Shown piece after piece: positions 1-7,003 of a DNA stretch of 29,516 bases; the stretch's first letter is position 1; each line of letters opens with the position of its first letter. Source of the stretch: Bacillota bacterium. Its GTDB lineage: Bacteria; Bacillota; Negativicutes; Sporomusales; Sporomusaceae. The DNA is taken from positions 1 through 29,516 of the forward strand of contig JAEWGR010000036.1 in the NCBI GenBank assembly GCA_023388195.1, written 5' to 3'. Below the pieces are notes generated by a model. That model had not been told where the DNA came from, ran no database searches, and worked only from the letters and a program-made list of their open reading frames with translations. A program made the position numbers and the translations under genes.

Positions 1-563
1 ATATGGTGGATTGTCGTTTTAAACCGCAAATCATTAGTAACAAAATCCAGATAGGCCTTAAGGCGTTTAACAATTGTGCGAAAACGCCGGGGGGCAGCCT
101 GTTGATCAAGAACCCAGCCACGAAATAACACATTATCGGCAATAACAACAGCTTCTGGCGAAAGTTTGTCGATAACCTTATATAAATAATCAAGATACTG
201 CCCCTTGGCAGCATCAATAAATACCAGGTCAAATGTACCGGTAAGCCTGGGTATTATTTCACCGGCATCACCGGCAATTATGGTTACCGGTATTGTCATA
301 CCGGTGTCGGCCCAAAACTGCTGAGCCAGAGCAATCCTGTCTGCATCTTTTTCCAGTGTTATTATCCGTCCGCCCGGTGCCATATTAGCCGCCAAAAGCA
401 AGGTGGAATAACCAATAGCCGTTCCAATCTCCAATATGGAGGCAGGTTTAGCGGCTGCGGTCACGGCTTGTAGCAGCCTACTGCCTTCCTGGCTGATAAT
501 CGGCACATGATTGATCGCGGCATAATCCTGCATTACCTGTAATACCTGCTTGGTGCTGCCCAT
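1..563 (-). CDS. trmR: SAM-dependent O-methyltransferase, YrrM/TrmR family (3' end cut by window edge)
   Basis: The protein starts MGSTKQVLQVMQDY and stays open to the window edge, giving about 187 residues of a family of roughly 210-220. The glycine-rich SAM-binding motif EIGTAIGYSTLLLA is near residue 57, followed by an acidic strand-2 motif (TLEKD), a GDA motif and VFIDAAKGQYLDY, typical of class I catechol-type O-methyltransferases. The Bacillus member in this exact position, YrrM/TrmR, methylates 5-hydroxyuridine at tRNA position 34 to 5-methoxyuridine; that role is inferred here from synteny. The ATG overlaps the mltG stop by one base (TAATG), so translation is probably coupled. A caffeoyl-CoA-like small-molecule methyltransferase is the alternative. 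Its usual downstream partners, U32 peptidase-like genes, would lie outside the window. Confidence 0.85.
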   Translation of the reverse strand, partial: MGSTKQVLQVMQDYAAINHVPIISQEGSRLLQAVTAAAKPASILEIGTAIGYSTLLLAANMAPGGRIITLEKDADRIALAQQFWADTGMTIPVTIIAGDAGEIIPRLTGTFDLVFIDAAKGQYLDYLYKVIDKLSPEAVVIADNVLFRGWVLDQQAAPRRFRTIVKRLKAYLDFVTNDLRFKTTIHH

Positions 564-1576
564 TACATTTGCACCTGATCAATGGCTGCCAAATGTTCCT
601 CATAGGTTTTACTAAAATGATGTTTCCCCTGTTTATCGGCAACAAAGTATAAATAATCGGTCTTGTCCGCAAACAGTACCGCCTTGATAGCAGCACTGCC
701 GGGATTAGAAATCGGCCCAGGCGGCAACCCCATGATCTGATAGGTATTATATGGTGATATGATCTGGGTGTCCTGAATAGTAAGTTCAGGTTTCGGATAA
801 CCCAGGATGTATTGTATAGTGGCACAGGATTGCAGCGGCATCGCCAGTTTTATCCTGTTGGCAAATACCCCGGCAATCACAGGCCTGTCCTCACTTATTT
901 GGGCTTCTTTTTCGACCAGTGAGGCTAGGATAACCACGTCCCGCAGGGAAAGTCCCAGTTCAGAAGCCCGCAGCCGCAGGTCCGGGGTCAATTTAGTGTC
1001 AAATTGTTTAACCATCATCATCAACAGTTCTTCTTCCGTTACCCCTTTAGCTACCCGGTAGGTGTCCGGAAATATAAAGCCTTCAACCCGGTACCGGCTG
1101 TCAGGATTGGCAGTCATGTAGGCAAAGGGGGCAAAGGTTTTAGCAATTATTTTAAATTTCTCCGGATCGGCTAATTTTTTTTCGGCTAAAAGCAGGGCAA
1201 TTTGATCAACAGTATAGCCTTCCGGAATAGTAAATTGCTGATAGGCAGTCTGGCCCTGGGAAATGATAGCCAGCATTTGCCGGACCGGCATGTTGGCACT
1301 AATCGCATACTCACCGGCCTGCAGATTATTTTCCACGCCTTCAAGCCTGGCCGCGGCCCGGAAAACCAATGTATTTTTAATCAGCCCCTGGCTGGCTAAT
1401 TCTTCAGCAATAACCTTAGTTGGTGTGCCTGGCTTAATTGTAATCAGATGCATTTCATCCGAGCTGCTGGCAGGCTGAGTCATTGTCCAGCCGATAGCAG
1501 TGCCAACCAAAACTAAGGCAGCGGCAACTACGCCGGTAATGGCCCTCTTTGTGATTGAATGATTGAGCATGATCAT
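563..1576 (-). CDS. mltG: Endolytic murein transglycosylase MltG (YceG family)
   Basis: A 337-residue protein with a short cytoplasmic N-terminus, one membrane anchor (about residues 11-31), a LysM-like region around 40-100 and the YceG catalytic domain. The catalytic glutamate is probably Glu222 in LASLVEKEA, and the family motifs YNTYQIMGLPPGPISNPG and FVADKQGKHHFSKTYEEH are intact. MltG cleaves nascent glycan strands at the outer face of the membrane and is thought to set strand length or terminate synthesis. The ATG at 1576 follows a GAGGG Shine-Dalgarno by 7 bases; the second ATG two codons in is less well spaced. A sigma-A-like promoter lies just upstream, and trmR follows with a one-base overlap. 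This is YrrL in Bacillus gene order. Confidence 0.95.
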   Translation of the reverse strand: MIMLNHSITKRAITGVVAAALVLVGTAIGWTMTQPASSSDEMHLITIKPGTPTKVIAEELASQGLIKNTLVFRAAARLEGVENNLQAGEYAISANMPVRQMLAIISQGQTAYQQFTIPEGYTVDQIALLLAEKKLADPEKFKIIAKTFAPFAYMTANPDSRYRVEGFIFPDTYRVAKGVTEEELLMMMVKQFDTKLTPDLRLRASELGLSLRDVVILASLVEKEAQISEDRPVIAGVFANRIKLAMPLQSCATIQYILGYPKPELTIQDTQIISPYNTYQIMGLPPGPISNPGSAAIKAVLFADKTDYLYFVADKQGKHHFSKTYEEHLAAIDQVQM

Positions 1577-1611
1577 CCACTATCCCTCTTTCATCTTAAC
1601 ATAGCTATTAT

Positions 1612-1640
1612 ATTATAATATATAATCCTTATGCAGACAA
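1612..1640 (-). promoter_or_regulatory. Probable sigma-A promoter of mltG-trmR
   Basis: On the minus strand TTGTCT (1635-1640) is separated by exactly 17 bases from TATAAT (1612-1617), about 35 bases upstream of the mltG start codon. The A/T-rich surroundings contain overlapping alternative -10 boxes, so the start site could shift by a few bases. Confidence 0.6.
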
Positions 1641-1985
1641 ATAGTGTTAATAAGAAAACCGCTGATGCAGTATTGCAGGCTGTGTGCATAGCAGTTACTC
1701 CTGAAATACAAGGGAACAGGTTTACTTTTGGATTGCCCCAAAAGCAACAAAAAGTCTAGGCCCGAAGCCTCCAAAAGCTGAAAAGACGGACAGTATTCCT
1801 AAAATCCGAAACTCGCTGCGCTCAAACAGACGGATTTTTTAACGGAATACCGCCCGGCTTTTCTCCTGCGGAACGCTTTTTCCGGCAATGGCCGCTGGGG
1901 TGCCGGGGTTGCCGGAGCTATGGGGTCACCTTCACGTTGCTCCTCGGGTGTTGGCTTCCACAGTTTAATATAAATTCCGGTAGTT
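1641..1985. repeat. Non-coding gap with a long imperfect inverted repeat, possibly a dispersed intergenic repeat
   Basis: No convincing ORF with a ribosome site is visible here. The core is an extended hairpin: GTATTCC (1793-1799) pairs with GGAATAC (1844-1850), and AAAATCCG (1801-1808) pairs with CGGATTTT (1831-1838) around a GC-rich loop containing CTCGCTGCGCTC. Outside it, 1781-1792 and 1851-1862 continue the symmetry with about three mismatches. The flanks have the feel of a degenerate, often duplicated intergenic element rather than a gene relic; I could not check copy number. Confidence 0.45.
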
Positions 1986-2013
1986 AAAAAAGAAGCCTTA
2001 CGGCTTCTTTTTA
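1986..2013 (-). terminator. Rho-independent terminator after the DUF1292 gene
   Basis: AAAAAGAAGCC (1987-1997) pairs with GGCTTCTTTTT (2002-2012) around a four-base loop. On the minus strand the hairpin is followed by a T-run; because it is symmetric it could act in both directions. Confidence 0.8.
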
Positions 2014-2065
2014 TGTACTCAGACAGTATATCAGTTTCTGAGCTAAGTAAAAACGGCTTTGTTTT

Positions 2066-2419
2066 TTACTTTTCCTCGTCGTCTTCGTCTTCGTCTTCAA
2101 AGACCATTTCTTCATATGCCTTACGGACCTGTTCAAACTCTTCATCTGTCGGGTCCAGGTAAATTTCTTCACCATTTTCATCAACGTCAATGCGGGCAAT
2201 AAATACATCAGTTTCATCGCCACAACCGCAGCCGCAGCTGTCATCACTGCATTCGCAGCCTTCTTCATCAACGTCGATCGGAACCAGTATAGCAAAGCGC
2301 TTATCACCGACAGGAACAATCATATCTTCGCGGTAATAATATTCGTTGCCTTCCTCATCAGTCATAACTACTACCGGCTCGTCAAACTCCATAATATCAT
2401 CTTGTTCGTTATCTGCCAT
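2066..2419 (-). CDS. yrzB: DUF1292 (YrzB-like) acidic protein with a cysteine cluster
   Basis: About 117 residues, very acidic, ending in a Glu/Asp run (EDEDEDDEEK). The layout matches DUF1292: an N-terminal strand region (VVVMTDEEGNEYYY), a central FAILVPID segment and a C-terminal YLDPTDEEFEQVRKAYEEM helix. The position between ruvX and mltG is that of Bacillus yrzB; the function is unknown. An in-frame GTG three codons upstream overlaps the Shine-Dalgarno AGAGGTG, so the ATG at 2419 (MADNEQ) is preferred. Unusual is a CxC-x4-CxCxC cluster (Cys55, 57, 62, 64, 66), which I do not know from the Bacillus protein and which could bind metal. It has its own promoter and terminator. Confidence 0.85.
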   Translation of the reverse strand: MADNEQDDIMEFDEPVVVMTDEEGNEYYYREDMIVPVGDKRFAILVPIDVDEEGCECSDDSCGCGCGDETDVFIARIDVDENGEEIYLDPTDEEFEQVRKAYEEMVFEDEDEDDEEK

Positions 2420-2452
2420 TTCGTTCACCTCTTTTTACTCATACGCAATATT

Positions 2453-2481
2453 ATTCTATCCTAGAAAGGATATCCTGTCAA
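2453..2481 (-). promoter_or_regulatory. Sigma-A promoter of the DUF1292 gene, with an inverted repeat in the spacer
   Basis: On the minus strand a consensus TTGACA (2476-2481) is followed after 17 bases by TAGAAT (2453-2458), about 35 bases before the start codon. The spacer carries ATCCT-N4-AGGAT (2458-2471), a possible operator placed between the two hexamers. Confidence 0.7.
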
Positions 2482-2507
2482 GAAACCACTGTCAGGGGTG
2501 GATTTGC

Positions 2508-2921
2508 TCAGGCTAAACTGTCAAGATAGCCCTGCAGGATGAAAACAGCCGCCATTTTGTCGATTACCTGCCGGCGCTTAGCGCGGCTTACATCGGCCGC
2601 AATCAGGGCTTTTTGCGCGGCTACGGTGGACAACCGCTCGTCCCAGAACGTAATCTCTACTTGGGGGGCGGCCTGTCCCAGTGCATGGGCAAACTCTTTT
2701 GTCAGCTCGCCCCGCGGTCCAATTGTGCCATTCATGTTTTTCGGTAACCCAACCACCACCAGCCCGACCTCATACTGAGTAATAAGCTCATTCAGCCGTG
2801 AAAAATCTCTGGCAGCAGATGTCCGTCTAATTACCTCAACGCCCTGCGCGGTTAGCCGTAATTCATCGCAGACTGCCACCCCAATGGTTTTATCCCCAAC
2901 ATCAAGTGCTAGTATGCGCAT
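2508..2921 (-). CDS. ruvX: RuvX/YqgF family Holliday junction resolvase-like nuclease
   Basis: A 137-residue RNase H-fold protein of normal family length. The expected acidic residues are present: Asp7 in LALDVGDKTIGVA, Glu95 in FWDERLST and Asp121 in VIDKMAA. VVGLPKNMNGTIGPR (about 57-70) is also diagnostic. Known roles of the family are 16S rRNA 5'-end maturation in E. coli and Holliday junction or nucleic acid cleavage in others; which applies here cannot be told from sequence. A GGGGGA ribosome site precedes the ATG. It follows the aldo/keto reductase by 32 bases, so it is likely cotranscribed with ireB and that gene; it corresponds to YrrK in Bacillus. Confidence 0.93.
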   Translation of the reverse strand: MRILALDVGDKTIGVAVCDELRLTAQGVEVIRRTSAARDFSRLNELITQYEVGLVVVGLPKNMNGTIGPRGELTKEFAHALGQAAPQVEITFWDERLSTVAAQKALIAADVSRAKRRQVIDKMAAVFILQGYLDSLA

Positions 2922-2953
2922 AAATCCCCCTGATTATTTACATATTTTACCCG

Positions 2954-3901
2954 TTAAATTATTTTTAAGCAGAATTCCGGGCAATAAGCGCCACAATAGC
3001 CGCACAATACACATTGCTCCTGCTCTACCCTTGCTTTTGCCTGGTCAATGGTTATGGCCTGCTGCGGACAGTGCAACGCGCATTGCCCGCAGCCAGTGCA
3101 CCAGTCCTCAATCAGCAGCCGGCGAGGGGTTTTAGCCACGTTAGCCCACAATTGGCTGTCCGGGGTTTGACCTGAAAATACGGTGGCATTAAGAACTGCC
3201 TCATCCACTGTTTGCATGCCGACAGCAATGGACGTGATGCCAGACTGAGCCAGCACCCAGGCAAAGGCCTGGTCAGCCATATGGTTTAGATGACCGCCGC
3301 CTAACGCTTTCATCGCGTATATGCCTTTGCCGCAGTCGGCAGCAAAACGGATAGCCGCCAGCATTTCTTCTGTTGTGCCATCCGTAATGCCAATACCTTT
3401 GATATTAATAAGCGGGTGAATTACGTCAATGTCTTCAATCAGCGCCGCCGCCCGCACAACATCAATCGTGTGTGTTGATACCCCGGTTGCTCTTATCAGC
3501 CCCTGCCGTTTGGCATCACTTAAATAGGCCAGCGCCTCCGCATGTCCCTTTAAAGTCATACGCGAGGTTTGCTCATGGAGCATAAAGATGTCAATATAAT
3601 CGCGGTTTATCTCACGGCAGGCAGTTTCGACACTGGCCCGCATGGCCTCATAGGTGTAAGCATAGGACTTGGAAGCAACAATTATGTCCTGCCCGGCACT
3701 GGTTAACGCTTCCCGTATGTACGGATATGTACCGTACAACTCGGCCGTATCAATAAAATTGACCCCTGCGTCAAATGCCGCCTGAATAACGGCAATTCCG
3801 TCGGCCAAGGGCCGGTTCGACTGCAAGGGGCCAATAGTAAGTCCGCCAAAACATAGTCTGGAAACACTAAGACCTGTCTGACCAAGTACACGATATTCCA
3901 T
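2954..3901 (-). CDS. Aldo/keto reductase with C-terminal 2[4Fe-4S] ferredoxin domain
   Basis: Residues 1 to about 255 form an aldo/keto reductase barrel with the catalytic tetrad visible: Asp51 and Tyr56 (DTAELYG), Lys78 (VASKSY) and His109 (MLHE). The tail carries two [4Fe-4S] motifs, CTGCGQCALHCP (Cys268, 271, 274, 278) and CVLCGYCGAYCP (Cys297, 300, 303, 307). Such fusions are widespread in anaerobes and presumably link ferredoxin electrons with NAD(P)H or a carbonyl substrate; the substrate is unknown. The ATG overlaps the ireB stop (TAATG), so translation is coupled. This gene is an addition to the usual ireB-ruvX pair, and nothing in its base composition marks it as recently acquired. 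Confidence 0.9.
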   Translation of the reverse strand: MEYRVLGQTGLSVSRLCFGGLTIGPLQSNRPLADGIAVIQAAFDAGVNFIDTAELYGTYPYIREALTSAGQDIIVASKSYAYTYEAMRASVETACREINRDYIDIFMLHEQTSRMTLKGHAEALAYLSDAKRQGLIRATGVSTHTIDVVRAAALIEDIDVIHPLINIKGIGITDGTTEEMLAAIRFAADCGKGIYAMKALGGGHLNHMADQAFAWVLAQSGITSIAVGMQTVDEAVLNATVFSGQTPDSQLWANVAKTPRRLLIEDWCTGCGQCALHCPQQAITIDQAKARVEQEQCVLCGYCGAYCPEFCLKII

Positions 3902-4158
3902 TACTTATTTTTAAGGTAGGCCCGCACTAACTCTTCAATAATTTCATCTCTTTCCAGCTTCCGGATAAGACTGCGGGCATTATTATGGCTGGTTATATAT
4001 GTCGGATCGCCGGATAAAAGGTACCCGACCAACTGATTAATGGGGTTATAGCCTTTTTCTCTTAAGGATTGATATACCGTCGTCAGTATTACTTCTGCGG
4101 CATTGGTATCGTCATTATTGACTTTAAACATCATTGTTTCCTGAGATATATTGGTCAT
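3901..4158 (-). CDS. ireB: IreB/YrzL family regulatory phosphoprotein (UPF0297)
   Basis: 85 residues, full length for the family, with the near-invariant core KGYNPINQLVGYLLSGDPTY and LIRKLERDEIIEELV. In Enterococcus, IreB is phosphorylated on N-terminal threonines by the PASTA kinase IreK and influences cell-wall stress and cephalosporin resistance; here Thr8 (QETMMF) is the best candidate site. The ATG follows a strong GGAGGGGG site. Gene order alaS-ireB-...-ruvX is conserved in Firmicutes. No clear promoter is seen in the gap to alaS, so either read-through from alaS or a weak promoter drives it. Confidence 0.93.
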   Translation of the reverse strand: MTNISQETMMFKVNNDDTNAAEVILTTVYQSLREKGYNPINQLVGYLLSGDPTYITSHNNARSLIRKLERDEIIEELVRAYLKNK

Positions 4159-4244
4159 GAAGCCCCCTCCTTCCTTATATTATCTACAAGGTATTACCAT
4201 ATATATTCTACCTGGACTTGCGTTTTCCTGTAGATCCGTTTATT

Positions 4245-4279
4245 TTTTTACAGGCAGGCATTATGCCTGCCTGTAAAAA
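4245..4279 (-). other. Strong hairpin after alaS, lacking a canonical U-tail
   Basis: TTTTTACAGGCAGGC (from 4245) pairs with GCCTGCCTGTAAAAA (to 4279) around a tiny loop. On both strands the T-run lies 5' and the A-run 3' of the hairpin, so it is not a textbook terminator. It could be a weak terminator, an mRNA 3'-end stabiliser or a processing site between alaS and ireB. Confidence 0.5.
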
Positions 4280-4284
4280 TAAAC

Positions 4285-6909
4285 TTACTTGATCTGGGTG
4301 TTAATTATCTGTTCAGCCGCTTTTAAAGCCTCACCAATTTTCTCCGGCTGCTTACCGCCGGCTTGAGCCATATCCGGCCGGCCACCACCACCACCGCCGG
4401 CAACTTTGGCAGTTTCTTTGATAATCTGCCCGGCATGGGCCCCTTTAGCAACACAATCAGGTGTGGCCATTGCAATAAAATTAACCTTGTCGCCGTTAAC
4501 CGCGCCCAGTACCACAACCCCGGATTGCAGGCGCTCGCGCACCATATCTCCGGTTGACCTCAGGTTTTCCATATCTGCAGCTGCCACCTGACCAACTACT
4601 ACATTAATGCCATTAAGCACCTTGACTGCTGCTAAAAGCTCCTGTACTTCATTTTTAGCCAGTTTAGTGTTCAGTATCCCTAATTCTTTTTCCAGGTCGC
4701 GAACACGGGCATTGAGACCCTCAATCCGGGCGGTAATTTCTTCCGGCCGGGTTTTGAGCGCCAGGGCTGCTTCTTTAATAAGTTCTGACTGCACTTTTAA
4801 ATAATCATGAGCCCCATGGCCTGTAACTGCCTCAATCCGGCGCAGCCCGGCCCCGATACCTGCCTCAGTGACAATCTTAAACAACCCTATCTCCGCAGTT
4901 GCGCCAACATGGGTGCCACCACACAGTTCTTTACTAAAATTATCTACGACAACAACCCGGACCTTGTCACCGTATTTTTCGCCAAAGAGTGCCATTGCTC
5001 CCATACCTCTGGCGATTTCCTGTGTTGTCTCAATAATGCCCACGCTGGTATTGTCCAGAATCACTTGATTAACAATATTTTCAACCTCAGCCAGCTCCTG
5101 CTCGGTAACAGGCGCAAAATGGGTAAAATCGAACCGCAGTCTGCTGCTGTCAACCGCCGAGCCGGCCTGATTGACATGTCCGCCTAAAACCTGCTTTAAG
5201 GCGGCATGCAGCAAATGCGTTGCCGTGTGATTCCGGGCAATATGACGGCGTCTCCCGTAGTCAACTATTAATTTTAACGCCTCACCGGTCTTTAACAGCC
5301 CCTCACTGATTTGACCAACATGATAGATCGTCCCGTCAGGGAGTTTGCGGGTTGTTGTGACTTCCATCCTGCCCAGGGGGCTGATAATTACACCCGTATC
5401 GCCGGCTTGTCCGCCGCCTTCGGCATAAAACGGGCTAACATCAAGAATAACAGCGACCTCATCCCCGTCAAAGGCTTCGTCCACAACAATGCCTGCTTTT
5501 AATAATAATACCAGTTTAGCCTGTTCAGCTTCCGGATTGTAACTGAGAGATTCTGTTACCAAACCCGATAAATCAGGAATAACAATTTTTTCACTGCTGT
5601 CCTGGCGGGCCGAGCGGGCCCGTTCGCGTTGCCCGGCCATAGCCTGATCAAAACTCTGTTTATCAAGCATCATATTATGTTCGCTTAGGATTTCTTCGGT
5701 AAGCTCCCAGGGGAACCCATATGTATCATAAAGTTTAAAAGCAGTTGCTCCGTCAAGCAGCGTCTCACCGGTCTGGGCCAGTTCCTGGATTTGTCTGTTC
5801 AAAAGCTCAATCCCCTGGGCCAGGGTATTGTGGAAACGCTCTTCTTCCAACTGGATAACTTTTTTAATATATTCTTTTTTATCATTAATATCAGGATAAG
5901 CCTGGGCAAAAAGTGTAGCAACAATATCAACAATATCAGTCAGGAACGGCTTCTCAATTCCCATAAGACGGCCATGGCGCACAGCCCGGCGTAAAATTCT
6001 CCGCAATACATAACCGCGCCCTTCATTCGAAGGTAAAACGCCGTCACCAATCATCACTGTCATACTGCGGCCATGATCGGCAATTACTTTTAGTGATACA
6101 TCATTTTTGGCCGTCTGGCCATAGGTAACACCGGCAATTTCGGCAGCATATTCGATAATTGGATAAAGTAAATCGGTTTCAAAATTAGAACGTTTATTTT
6201 GTAAAACAGAGGCAATTCGCTCCAAACCGGCCCCGGTATCAATATTCTTTTTGGCCAGCGGTGTATAATTGCCGGCTTCATCCCGGTCAAACTGTGTGAA
6301 TACCAGATTCCAGATCTCCAGATACCGGTCACAATTGCAACCCACGGCACAGTCCGGTTGACCACAACCGCGATCCTCGCCTAAATCAATGTGGATTTCT
6401 GAACAAGGCCCGCAAGGTCCGGGGCCAATCTCCCAGAAGTTCTCTTCCATTCTAATAATACGGTCGGCCGGTATTTTAATATCATTATGCCAGATGTCAA
6501 AAGCCTCATCATCACCGGTATGGATGGTAATCCAAAGTTTATCTTTGGGCATTTCCAGATACTCAGTCAGGAATTCCCAGGCCCAGGCAATCGCTTCTTT
6601 TTTAAAATAATCCCCAAAGGAAAAGTTGCCCAGCATTTCAAAAAAAGTATGATGCCGCGCAGTCCGGCCCACATTTTCGATATCGCCGGTCCGGACACAT
6701 TTTTGACTTGTGGTAATCCGCGGATGGGGTGGTTTCATTTTGCCGGTAAAAAAGGGTTTAAAAGGAGCCATACCGGCACCAATTAAGAGCAGGGACGGAT
6801 CATTTTCGGGAATGAGTGATGCGCTGGCTTGAACCAGGTGGTCTTTACCAGCAAAAAAATCCAGAAACAGTTTTCGCAATTCGTTTCCGGTTAATTGTTT
6901 CAACTTCAA
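4285..6909 (-). CDS. alaS: Alanyl-tRNA synthetase
   Basis: 874 residues, normal full length, charging tRNA-Ala. Visible in order: class II catalytic core (LTGNELRKLFLDFF, PFFTGKMKPPHPRI, HHTFFEMLGNFSFGDYFK), tRNA-recognition region (EGRGYVLRRILRRAVRHGR), editing domain with zinc ligands HTATH (about residue 560) and CGGTHV (about 663), and a C-Ala domain with GGGGGGRPDMAQAGG near the end. The start is a TTG at 6909 (TTG AAG TTG AAA), 4 bases from GGAG; a second TTG two codons on sits 10 bases away, and no ATG fits. A sigma-A promoter gives a leader of only about 30 bases, so there is no T-box, unlike many Firmicutes alaS genes. Confidence 0.98.
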   Translation of the reverse strand: MKLKQLTGNELRKLFLDFFAGKDHLVQASASLIPENDPSLLLIGAGMAPFKPFFTGKMKPPHPRITTSQKCVRTGDIENVGRTARHHTFFEMLGNFSFGDYFKKEAIAWAWEFLTEYLEMPKDKLWITIHTGDDEAFDIWHNDIKIPADRIIRMEENFWEIGPGPCGPCSEIHIDLGEDRGCGQPDCAVGCNCDRYLEIWNLVFTQFDRDEAGNYTPLAKKNIDTGAGLERIASVLQNKRSNFETDLLYPIIEYAAEIAGVTYGQTAKNDVSLKVIADHGRSMTVMIGDGVLPSNEGRGYVLRRILRRAVRHGRLMGIEKPFLTDIVDIVATLFAQAYPDINDKKEYIKKVIQLEEERFHNTLAQGIELLNRQIQELAQTGETLLDGATAFKLYDTYGFPWELTEEILSEHNMMLDKQSFDQAMAGQRERARSARQDSSEKIVIPDLSGLVTESLSYNPEAEQAKLVLLLKAGIVVDEAFDGDEVAVILDVSPFYAEGGGQAGDTGVIISPLGRMEVTTTRKLPDGTIYHVGQISEGLLKTGEALKLIVDYGRRRHIARNHTATHLLHAALKQVLGGHVNQAGSAVDSSRLRFDFTHFAPVTEQELAEVENIVNQVILDNTSVGIIETTQEIARGMGAMALFGEKYGDKVRVVVVDNFSKELCGGTHVGATAEIGLFKIVTEAGIGAGLRRIEAVTGHGAHDYLKVQSELIKEAALALKTRPEEITARIEGLNARVRDLEKELGILNTKLAKNEVQELLAAVKVLNGINVVVGQVAAADMENLRSTGDMVRERLQSGVVVLGAVNGDKVNFIAMATPDCVAKGAHAGQIIKETAKVAGGGGGGRPDMAQAGGKQPEKIGEALKAAEQIINTQIK

Positions 6910-6947
6910 TCAGCTCCAATATGCTATATTTACTCCATTATTCTGGA

Positions 6948-6977
6948 ATTATACTACAATTTAAGATTTAGTGTCAA
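6948..6977 (-). promoter_or_regulatory. Sigma-A promoter of alaS
   Basis: On the minus strand TTGACA (6972-6977) and TATAAT (6948-6953), both perfect consensus hexamers, are 18 bases apart. The predicted start site is near 6941, about 32 bases before the start codon. Confidence 0.8.
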
Positions 6978-7003
6978 TATTTGGTGTGGTTTTAAACAAA
7001 TGT

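Noticed and set aside
807..1478. Several plus-strand ORFs of 65-84 codons within mltG
   Set aside because: They lie opposite a well-conserved transglycosylase gene, lack ribosome sites and have no recognisable domains; they are antisense shadows.
1700..1960. A broken gene in the gap upstream of mltG
   Set aside because: All frames are interrupted, no family resemblance can be seen, and the inverted-repeat structure explains the region better.
4807..5187. A 126-codon plus-strand ORF inside alaS
   Set aside because: It is antisense to the conserved editing domain of AlaRS with no ribosome site; it arises from codon bias of the real gene.
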